Positions 7,556-13,765 of a DNA stretch of 15,841 nt are shown here, piece by piece. The position numbers and the translations under genes were made by a program. The notes below the pieces were generated by a model. It worked only from the letters and a program-made list of their open reading frames with translations. It had not been told where the DNA came from and did not search any database. Source of the stretch: Candidatus Schekmanbacteria bacterium RIFCSPLOWO2_02_FULL_38_14 (lineage in GTDB: Bacteria > Schekmanbacteria > GWA2-38-11); contig MGDH01000012.1 in NCBI GenBank assembly GCA_001790855.1, positions 1-15,841 on the forward strand. Direction: 5' to 3'. The first letter of the stretch is position 1, and the number at the start of each line of letters is the position of its first letter.

Positions 7556-7603
7556 GAGACAGACAGACAGACAGATTTAAAATCCCTAAAATATATTATT
7601 TCT

Positions 7604-7657
7604 AAAAACCCTCGTATGTTTCTGAGAGATGGAACTGCGAGGGTTTTTTGTTTTTTT
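7604..7657 (+). terminator. Rho-independent terminator, possibly a conditional one in the leader
   Basis: AAAAACCCTCG (7604-7614) pairs perfectly with CGAGGGTTTTT (7638-7648). The loop carries an inner GTTTC/GGAAC pairing, and a T-rich run reaches 7657. It ends a transcript of about 90 bases from the sigma-54 site or about 220 bases from the sigma-70 site. Because it lies before the DUF1566 gene it could act as an attenuator, or simply end a small RNA. Confidence 0.7.
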
Positions 7658-7660
7658 GCA

Positions 7661-7747
7661 GGGACAGGGCTTGCCCCTGTCCAATCTGATGTAGCTGCAG
7701 AGCCTTGCTCTGCCTATAAGCACGGACAGCCACAAGGGCTGTCCCTA
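7661..7747. repeat. Cluster of three GC-rich repeat hairpins
   Basis: GGACAGGG/CCCCTGTCC (7662-7682), GCAGAGC/GCTCTGC (7697-7713) and GGACAGCC/GGGCTGTCC (7724-7744) are consecutive hairpins. The middle one belongs to the same family as 3211-3237. An open frame runs through them but does not look like a protein. Confidence 0.7.
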
Positions 7748-7811
7748 CGGAAAATAGAGTTAAGAATTTAGAGAAAATTTATAAAATAACAAATTTTTAA
7801 GGAGGATTAGC

Positions 7812-8387
7812 ATGCTTAAACGAATTTCATTTTTTCTCTCAACAGCGATTATTTTTTTCATCATTTCCGGTGTTTCGCTCGCTGCCACAATCCAGCTTCC
7901 ACAGACAGGGCAGACAAAGTGCTACAACAAATCAGGCACAGAGATTCCCTGCACAGGCACAGGGCAGGATGGAGAGATTCAGGCAGGCATTGGATGGCCC
8001 AGTCCGCGTTTTGCTGACAATGGGAATGGAACAGTAACAGACAACCTTACAGGGCTGATGTGGGTAAAATCTCCTGACAGCACTACTCGAAGATGGTCTA
8101 AGGCACTCGATTATTGCAACAATTTAAATTTTGCTGGTCACACAGACTGGCGTCTCCCAAATGTGAACGAACTTGAAAGCCTTGTAAATGCTGATGTGCC
8201 AGACACAGCCACATGGCTTAATACACAGGGCTTTACTAATGTGCAGTCATTCTACTACTGGTCGTCCTCTACTAGCGCCTACAATACAAACCGCGCGTGG
8301 GACGTCAATATGGGCAGTGGCAGCATGTACTACTTCATTAAGGGCTACTACGATGACTATGTTTGGCCTGTGCGCGCTGGACAGTAG
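7812..8387 (+). CDS. Secreted DUF1566 protein, probable DGR target 1
   Basis: The 191-residue product starts with a signal peptide (hydrophobic core about 7-22, likely cleavage after VSLA). A DUF1566/Lcl C-terminal-type domain follows, with the usual markers PRFADNGNGTVTDNLTGLMW (about 65-84), TDWRLPNVNEL (111-121) and a final VWPVRAGQ. DUF1566 belongs to the formylglycine-generating-enzyme/C-type-lectin-like fold, a common scaffold for ligand-binding proteins diversified by retroelements. Codons 147-182 form the variable region, at the extreme C terminus as in classical DGR targets, and two TAG stops follow. A strong AAGGAGG site lies 6 bases before the ATG. The N-terminal two thirds are paralogous to the protein at 8875-10011. 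The ligand is unknown; envelope or extracellular location is inferred from the signal peptide. Confidence 0.9.
   Translation: MLKRISFFLSTAIIFFIISGVSLAATIQLPQTGQTKCYNKSGTEIPCTGTGQDGEIQAGIGWPSPRFADNGNGTVTDNLTGLMWVKSPDSTTRRWSKALDYCNNLNFAGHTDWRLPNVNELESLVNADVPDTATWLNTQGFTNVQSFYYWSSSTSAYNTNRAWDVNMGSGSMYYFIKGYYDDYVWPVRAGQ
8250..8384 (+). other. DGR variable region 1 with GC-rich 3' flank
   Basis: Bases 8250-8357 (36 codons) align without gaps to 9319-9426 and differ at 30 positions. Examples of codon pairs are TTC/GAC, AGC/TAC, CGC/TAC, GAC/TTC, GGC/TAC and ATT/GGT. Each can derive from AAC or AAT by changing only adenines. The invariant 3' part (8358-8383), including GGCCTGTGCGCGCTGGACA, is identical in both copies and resembles an initiation-of-mutagenic-homing region. 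The template itself is not in this window, so the adenine rule is inferred from the pair. Confidence 0.8.
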
Positions 8388-8427
8388 TAGGTAATTTGGA
8401 AATTTGGTAATTTGAAAAATTTTTAAA

Positions 8428-8760
8428 ATGGCACAATATGAACATCTGCCAATATATAAGAAGGCAATGGATATATCCATATATATTGAAAACATAGTTA
8501 GAGGCTTTTCAAGGTATCACAAATATACGCTTGGGACAGACTTGAGGAATCTATCCCGTGAAGTTGTGAGGCTTATTATCCGGGCAAATTCTGAAAGAGA
8601 AAAATATTTAACACTTTGTACACTCCGGGATACTATTGAAGAACTCAAGGTAACTGTCAGGATATGTAAAGAGGTAAAGGCATTCAAGAGTTTTAATTCT
8701 TTTAAATATGCAGCGGAAGAAGTGATAAATTTGAGCAAACAGAAAAAGGGCTGTCTATAA
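8428..8760 (+). CDS. Avd-like four-helix-bundle protein (DGR accessory, bAvd/S23 family)
   Basis: The 110-residue product is almost wholly helical by appearance. It carries the family pattern: an N-terminal LPIYKKAMDISIYIENIV helix, then YTLGTDLRNLSREVVRLI, then a third helix with ANSEREKYLTL, then LRDTIEELKVTVRICKEVKA and FKYAAEEVINLSKQ. This matches the bAvd family of diversity-generating retroelements, whose founding member (phage BPP-1 Avd) forms a pentameric barrel, binds the reverse transcriptase and template RNA, and is required for mutagenic retrohoming. The usual Trp-Leu-Lys ending is replaced by GCL-stop. No ribosome site is evident. Its place between two putative DGR targets supports a DGR role over the unlinked S23/rRNA-intervening-sequence relatives. 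Confidence 0.85.
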   Translation: MAQYEHLPIYKKAMDISIYIENIVRGFSRYHKYTLGTDLRNLSREVVRLIIRANSEREKYLTLCTLRDTIEELKVTVRICKEVKAFKSFNSFKYAAEEVINLSKQKKGCL

Positions 8761-8855
8761 TTATTGTCAGAGAAACAGATAGATATGTTGGAAAAATTAA
8801 AGAACGTTTACCAGAGATGAAAATAACCAGCAATGAGAAAAATTATGTAGCATGA
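8761..8855 (+). pseudogene. Possible remnant of a coding sequence after avd
   Basis: One frame is open from 8706, overlapping the end of the Avd-like gene, to TGA at 8853-8855. It reads protein-like, with IIIVRETDRYVGKIKERL and then MKITSNEKNYVA. It has no plausible start of its own and no recognised family. It could be a leftover of the original cassette between avd and the second target, or chance. It has no resemblance to a template repeat or to reverse-transcriptase motifs. Confidence 0.2.
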
Positions 8856-8874
8856 CATTAAGGATTATATAACC

Positions 8875-10011
8875 ATGAAATATAAAGGAGACACAAATAT
8901 ACCTAAACGAATTTCATTTATTTTGTCACTGTTACTTATTTTATTCATGTCCTCCATTGTCATTGCAGGGACAATCGAGCTTCCAAAGACAGGACAAACC
9001 ACGAGCTATACAACAGGAGATGACGGTGATTTAGAAAGAGGAGTTGCATGGTCCAATCCAAGGTTTACTGATAACAGTAATGGAACAGTAACAGACAACC
9101 TAACAGGGCTTATGTGGTCAAAGAATGCAAATCTTCCTGATGGCTACATGACATGGCAGAATGCTCTTAATTATATAGCGTCTCTTAATAGTGGAAGTGG
9201 ATTAGCCGACTACCATGACTGGCGACTTCCAAACAAAAAAGAGCTTCAAAGCCTGATTGACTATTCAAATCATGAGCCTGCATTGCCAACAGGTAATCCT
9301 TTTACAAATGTGCAGTCAGACTACTACTGGTCGTCCTCTACTTACGCCGACAGTACCTACTACGCGTGGTTCGTCGATATGTACGATGGCTACATGTACT
9401 ACAACGGTAAGGACGGCGGCTATAACTATGTTTGGCCTGTGCGCGCTGGACAATCTGGGTCATTTGGTCATTTGGTTATTTCTGTTAGCCCCGCCTCAGG
9501 AGTTCAGAGCGGGAGCTTTGATGTTACTATAACTGGGACAAATTTTACCGGGGCTACAGAAGTAAGCTTTGGTTTAGGGATTACAGTAAACAGCTTCAAT
9601 GTGGATAGCGATACTCAGGTAACCGCAAATATCACGATAGATTCTTCTGCCGTTGCAGGCGCAAGAGATGTGAGTGTAACAAACGCAGATGGAACAGGGA
9701 AAATGCTCGGCGGGTTTGTAATTAAAAGCCCCTGTGGCAGTGATAAGCCTTCAATTACAAAACTCAGCAAGTTAAAAGGAAAGCCCGGGAATGTTATAAC
9801 CATTACTGGCAAGAATTTCTGTGATGAAGGAGGAGAGGTTTTGTTTGGAATCAAAAGCGCAGAGGTTTCTGTTTGGAGCAATCAAAGCATTTCTGTAAAA
9901 GTTCCAAATATTAAAGTTGGGAAATTGGGAAAAACTGTTTTAGTAAAAGTTAAATCTTCAAATGGCAAGATTAGCAATGTCAAAGCGTTTAAGGTATTGC
10001 CGACAAAGTGA
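8875..10011 (+). CDS. Secreted DUF1566 protein with two IPT/TIG-like domains, probable DGR target 2
   Basis: The 378-residue product has a signal peptide (hydrophobic 14-31, likely cleavage near VIAG). Its DUF1566 domain (about 35-193) shows PRFTDNSNGTVTDNLTGLMW, YHDWRLPNKKEL and VWPVRAGQ. Two immunoglobulin-like IPT/TIG-type domains follow, at about 201-284 and 292-376, marked by PASGVQSGSFDVTITGTNF and KGKPGNVITITGKNF. Variable region 2 covers residues 149-184, so here it is internal instead of C-terminal. A short Gly-Ser-Phe-Gly linker encoded by a near-repeat tract (9458-9478) joins the parts. The ATG at 8875 has AAGGA 10 bases upstream. Alignment with the paralogue at 7812 points to an ancestral start at 8899, now ATA, preceded by AAAGGAG. 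It converges on mutS with a 15-base gap. Confidence 0.88.
   Translation: MKYKGDTNIPKRISFILSLLLILFMSSIVIAGTIELPKTGQTTSYTTGDDGDLERGVAWSNPRFTDNSNGTVTDNLTGLMWSKNANLPDGYMTWQNALNYIASLNSGSGLADYHDWRLPNKKELQSLIDYSNHEPALPTGNPFTNVQSDYYWSSSTYADSTYYAWFVDMYDGYMYYNGKDGGYNYVWPVRAGQSGSFGHLVISVSPASGVQSGSFDVTITGTNFTGATEVSFGLGITVNSFNVDSDTQVTANITIDSSAVAGARDVSVTNADGTGKMLGGFVIKSPCGSDKPSITKLSKLKGKPGNVITITGKNFCDEGGEVLFGIKSAEVSVWSNQSISVKVPNIKVGKLGKTVLVKVKSSNGKISNVKAFKVLPTK
9319..9453 (+). other. DGR variable region 2 with GC-rich 3' flank
   Basis: This is the partner of 8250-8384: 108 variable bases (9319-9426), then an invariant 26-base block (9427-9452) identical to that in target 1. Encoded residues at variable sites are rich in Tyr, Asp, Gly and Asn, as expected when AAY codons are randomised without ever creating a stop. 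Aromatic and small residues are typical of DGR ligand-binding surfaces. Confidence 0.8.
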
Positions 10012-10026
10012 ACAGTGAATAGTTCT

Positions 10027-12648
10027 TTAAATCTTCTTCTTCAGTTCATCAAGTTTGTTTAATGCTTCAAGCGGGGTTAAGGAAGAGATATCAATTTTCT
10101 TAAGCTCTTCAATTACAGGGTTTGGCGGGTGGGTGAAGAGAGAAAGCTGGTCATTAACAGAGAGGGTGTTTTCTTTTTTTGAATGGGCAATAACTGGTTT
10201 CCCACCTTGGTCAAATTCTTTCTCTTCAAGATTTGCAAGCACCTCTTTTGCTCTTTCAATCACTTCCCTTGGAAGCCCTGCAAGCCTTGCAACCTGAATA
10301 CCATAGCTTTTGTCAGCTCCGCCTTCAACAATCTTTCTCAGAAAAATAATTTCATCGTTCCATTCTTTTACTGCGATGTTGAAGTTTTTGACTGCCGGAA
10401 GGGTTGAAGCAAGTTCTGTGAGTTCGTGGTAATGGGTTGCAAAGAGCGTTTTTGCGCCAATACGGTTTTTGTCATGGATATATTCTGCCACTGCCCAAGC
10501 AATGCTTAAACCGTCAAAGGTGCTTGTGCCTCTTCCTATTTCATCAAGGAGTATAAGGCTTTTTGAAGTTGCATTGTTCAGGATATTTGCAGTCTCCTGC
10601 ATTTCAACCATAAAAGTGCTTTGCCCTTTTACAAGGTTGTCAGCAGCTCCAACGCGGGTGAATATCCTGTCAACTATTCCAATGTGTGCTTCTTTTGCAG
10701 GAATGAAACTTCCCGTCTGGGCAAGAATCACAATCAGCGCTACCTGTCTCATGTAGGTTGATTTTCCTGCCATATTGGGACCTGTGATTATTATTACCTT
10801 GTTCTCCTCTGAATCAAGACAGGTATCATTCGGAATAAATCTTTCCTCTGGGTACAGGCTTTCAAGAACAGGATGCCTTCCATCCTTTATGCTTATAATT
10901 CCATCATCCTCTATTTCAGGTTTTATATAATTATTCCTGTAAGCAACCTCTGCAAGATTTGCCAGAACATCAAGAAGGGCGATTTTGTCTGATGTTTCCT
11001 TGATTCTGTTAATTTCACAAGCTACTTTATCTCTGATTTGTGCAAAGAGTTCAAATTCAAGCTCATTAATCTTTTCTTCAGCGCCTAAAATTCTTGATTC
11101 ATAATCCCTCAGCTCCTCAGTAATAAATCTCTCTCCTGTTGCGATGGTCTGTTTTCTTATATAGTCAGGAGGAACAAGGCGCAGGTTAGTCTTTGTAACC
11201 TCTATGTAATATCCGAAGATTTTATTGAACCTCACCTTTAAAGAGCTTATTCCTGTTCTCTCTTTTTCCCTTATTTCAAGGGCTGCAAGCCACGAAGTGG
11301 CGTTTCCCTTTATCTCTCTTAACTCGTCAAGCTCCTTGCTGTAACCGGTTTTGATAATCCCGCCTTCCTTTAAAACCAGCGGAGGGAAATCTTTTATGGA
11401 TGAATCAAGAAGAAAAAAGATGTCCTGCAAATCATCAAAGCCGGAAGCCACAGAGCTTAAAAACCCTGATTTGAATTTGTCAGTAAACTTTTTTATCTCT
11501 GGCAGGATTGAAAGGGATTCCTTTAAAGCCAAAAGGTCTCTTGCATTTGCTGTCTGAAGGCTGACCCTGCCTCCAAGCCTTTCAAGGTCATAGAGCTTTC
11601 CCATTAACTCCCGGAGAGAATCTCTCAGGCAGAATTCCTTTAAAAGCTCTTCAACGCTTTCCTGCCGTGCCCTTATCCCGTCAGTTTTTAATAAAGGATG
11701 GAGAAGCCATTTTCTCAGAGTTCTTGCTCCCATGCAGGTTCTGGTATGGTCTAATACTCCAAGCAGGGATTCTTCCTTAATCCCTTCTCTTATTGTTTGT
11801 GTCAGTTCAAGATTCGCCTGTGTGGTTTTATCAAGAACCATGTAATCGCCACGGTTAAACAGGGATATTTTATTGATATGTTCAAGCGGATTTTTCTGAG
11901 TCTCTTTCAAATAATGGATAAGGGCACCAGCGGCTGAGATTGAGGTTTTAAGTTCTTCGCACCCGAATCCTTCAAGGGAGGTTACTCTGAATTTATCAAG
12001 CAGAAGTCTTCTTGCATTTCCGTAGTCAAATGTCCAGTCATCATAGAATGTAAGAAAAAGCTGAGGGCTGAACATGGTTTTAAGCTTTTCTGTAAAAGCT
12101 TCTTCTGTGTTTTTCCGAAGAAGGATTTCTTTGGGAGAGAACCGCGATATCTCTGCTTCAAGCCTTGAAAGGCTGTTGGTCCTTTCAATCTCTTCAACCA
12201 TAAATTCCCCTGTTGTTACATCTATTACAGCTATTCCTATTTTTTCCATGCTCGTTGCAAGAGAGAGGATGAAGCTGTTGGTTTTAGGGTTAAGCAGTGC
12301 AGTATCAATGACTGTTCCCGGGGTTACAACCCTTACAACCTCACGTTTGACAATTTTTTTAGTTTTTTTGGGGTCTTCAACCTGGTCACATATGGCTACC
12401 TTGAATCCTTGATTGATAAGTTTATGCAGATAGGAGTTAACAGCATGGTAAGGTATGCCGCACAGGGGAATATCTTCTCCGATATGTTTTCCCCTTGTTG
12501 TTAGGGTAATCTGCAGCGCTTTTGATGCAACCTTTGCATCATCAAAAAACATCTCGTAAAAGTCACCAATGCGGAAAAAAAGAATTGCATCCTGATGCTG
12601 GCTTTTAATCCGGTGATATTGTTCCATCATCGGGGTGAGATTGTCCAT
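10027..12648 (-). CDS. mutS: DNA mismatch repair protein MutS
   Basis: The 873-residue product recognises mispaired and small looped bases and recruits MutL. The mismatch-wedge Phe-x-Glu motif is FYE at 30-32, inside FFRIGDFYEMF. The connector, lever and clamp regions fill the middle. The ATPase has Walker A GPNMAGKST (623-631), Walker B LILLDE with Asp702-Glu703, and the following GRGTSTFDG. FATHYHELTEL near 745 is the conserved His segment. A beta-clamp binding peptide QLSLF is at 834-838. Length and order are normal for MutS1. The gene follows lepB by 63 bases on the same strand and may share its transcript. The start ATG has only a weak AAGG about 8 bases upstream. Confidence 0.98.
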   Translation of the reverse strand: MDNLTPMMEQYHRIKSQHQDAILFFRIGDFYEMFFDDAKVASKALQITLTTRGKHIGEDIPLCGIPYHAVNSYLHKLINQGFKVAICDQVEDPKKTKKIVKREVVRVVTPGTVIDTALLNPKTNSFILSLATSMEKIGIAVIDVTTGEFMVEEIERTNSLSRLEAEISRFSPKEILLRKNTEEAFTEKLKTMFSPQLFLTFYDDWTFDYGNARRLLLDKFRVTSLEGFGCEELKTSISAAGALIHYLKETQKNPLEHINKISLFNRGDYMVLDKTTQANLELTQTIREGIKEESLLGVLDHTRTCMGARTLRKWLLHPLLKTDGIRARQESVEELLKEFCLRDSLRELMGKLYDLERLGGRVSLQTANARDLLALKESLSILPEIKKFTDKFKSGFLSSVASGFDDLQDIFFLLDSSIKDFPPLVLKEGGIIKTGYSKELDELREIKGNATSWLAALEIREKERTGISSLKVRFNKIFGYYIEVTKTNLRLVPPDYIRKQTIATGERFITEELRDYESRILGAEEKINELEFELFAQIRDKVACEINRIKETSDKIALLDVLANLAEVAYRNNYIKPEIEDDGIISIKDGRHPVLESLYPEERFIPNDTCLDSEENKVIIITGPNMAGKSTYMRQVALIVILAQTGSFIPAKEAHIGIVDRIFTRVGAADNLVKGQSTFMVEMQETANILNNATSKSLILLDEIGRGTSTFDGLSIAWAVAEYIHDKNRIGAKTLFATHYHELTELASTLPAVKNFNIAVKEWNDEIIFLRKIVEGGADKSYGIQVARLAGLPREVIERAKEVLANLEEKEFDQGGKPVIAHSKKENTLSVNDQLSLFTHPPNPVIEELKKIDISSLTPLEALNKLDELKKKI

Positions 12649-12711
12649 AGAAAAACCTTAAGCAATTAAATCCAAATATCAAAGTTCAAGCGCCAAGGGA
12701 ATCTTGTTGTT

Positions 12712-13527
12712 CTAATGTATCAGCCGCCCTATTCTCTCCCAGCGGACTTTATTCATTAATGAAGTATTTTTATGCCACGACCAGTATATCATAAAGGCTT
12801 TCCCTTTTATCTTTTCCCTGTCAACAAATTTCCAGAATCTGCTGTCAAGGCTTCTGTCCCTGTTATCACCCATTACAAAGTACGACCCTTCCGGGACGTT
12901 TATGGGTCCAAAATTATCCCTCAGCCCTTCATCTCCCAAGACAGCATTTGAGTCTTTCTTGAAGATAAACGAGTCCTTGTGGATTACATATGGTTCATAG
13001 GTTTTTTTATGGTTTAAGAAAATATTTTTATTCCTGCTTTTTATTCTGTCTCCTCCCATGGCAATAACTCTTTTAATAAAATCCCTCGTTTCATCTACAG
13101 GATATCTGAAGACTATAACATCCTGTCTTTTGGGGTCAGTGAACCAGTAGATAAACTTATTGACCAGTATGTGGTCTCCTATCTGGAGTGTATCGAGCAT
13201 TGAGCCTGAGGGAATTTTAAAAGCCTGCACAACATATGTCCGTATTGTAAGCGCAAGAATCAGTGCAATTATTATTGCCTCGGCGTATTCCCTCAATACA
13301 GACTTAATTGAATGCTGGATATCTCTTGCGATTTCCAGCAAATCATAGGAGTATTTCTTTATATCAGATAAATTTTCCTTCTGGACAGCGGTTTCAAGGT
13401 TTTTGCAGCAGGTTTCAAACCTTTTCAGATCCTTGGTATCTATTTTATCCTCAATACGAGCTATCTCTTTTTTTGACCTTTCTATGATCTTATTAGCCTT
13501 CCTGATATTTCTCTTAATTTTCCACAT
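12712..13527 (-). CDS. lepB: Signal peptidase I with an N-terminal coiled-coil extension
   Basis: This membrane protease removes signal peptides from exported proteins; the window itself encodes two with signal peptides suited to it (the DUF1566 proteins). The catalytic serine is Ser109 in IPSGSM and the general-base lysine is Lys152 in DFIKRVIAMGGD. The GDNRD box is at 220-224 and is followed by SLDSR. One membrane segment lies at about 83-99. The first ~80 residues are charged and helical, likely coiled coil and cytoplasmic, and are longer than the usual N terminus of this family. A GAGG site lies about 5 bases before the ATG. It sits between lepA and mutS on the same strand. Confidence 0.96.
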   Translation of the reverse strand: MWKIKRNIRKANKIIERSKKEIARIEDKIDTKDLKRFETCCKNLETAVQKENLSDIKKYSYDLLEIARDIQHSIKSVLREYAEAIIIALILALTIRTYVVQAFKIPSGSMLDTLQIGDHILVNKFIYWFTDPKRQDVIVFRYPVDETRDFIKRVIAMGGDRIKSRNKNIFLNHKKTYEPYVIHKDSFIFKKDSNAVLGDEGLRDNFGPINVPEGSYFVMGDNRDRSLDSRFWKFVDREKIKGKAFMIYWSWHKNTSLMNKVRWERIGRLIH

Positions 13528-13765
13528 TTTTACCTCTATTGTTTTTTAATGAATTTCCTTCAAGCAATTTAGATTTCATCATCTGTCATTGATCAAAAAA
13601 TTTCTTAGGACAGGCGCCTGCCTGCCGGCAGGCAGGTCTCGCCTGATTATTTTCATCCCTTTCTGTGAACCAAAGACTCGTAGCGGTTTCCACTCCCCGC
13701 TTTCGTGGGAATGACATAAAAAGTAGCTACCTAAAAAAACTCCTGAGAATTAAAACAGTGAAAAA
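13528..13765. repeat. lepA-lepB spacer with dispersed palindromes
   Basis: Bases 13606-13645 are a second copy of the GTAGGACAGGCG palindrome (here TAGGACAGGCGCCTGCCTG / GGCAGGCAGGTCTCGCCTGA), with the outermost bases of the right arm lost. Bases about 13691-13716 carry CCCCGCTTTCGTGGGAATGA, which resembles the widespread GTCATTCCCGCGAAAGCGGG repeat. The gap separates lepA from lepB, so the hairpins may reduce read-through between them. I see no gene here. Confidence 0.75.

Noticed and set aside
7558-7573. GACA repeats as a CRISPR array
   Set aside because: It is a simple 4-base microsatellite with no spacers.
7539-7580. Possible 13-residue leader peptide after AAGGAG
   Set aside because: The ribosome site is good, but the frame overlaps the sigma-54 promoter and the GACA microsatellite. 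The peptide shows no attenuation pattern such as runs of one amino acid.
7523-7771. Plus-strand open frame before the first DUF1566 gene
   Set aside because: It runs through the sigma-54 site, the terminator and three repeat hairpins, and its translation is low-complexity.
8429-8450. Second sigma-54-like site (TGGCAC) at the avd start
   Set aside because: The -12 TTGC element is missing at the required spacing, and the site lies within the coding start.
8761-8874. Possible DGR template repeat between avd and the second target
   Set aside because: I compared it with the variable regions: it has no TGGTCGTCC or CCTGTGCGCGCTGG block and no AAC-rich version of the segment. No third copy was seen on either strand anywhere in the window.
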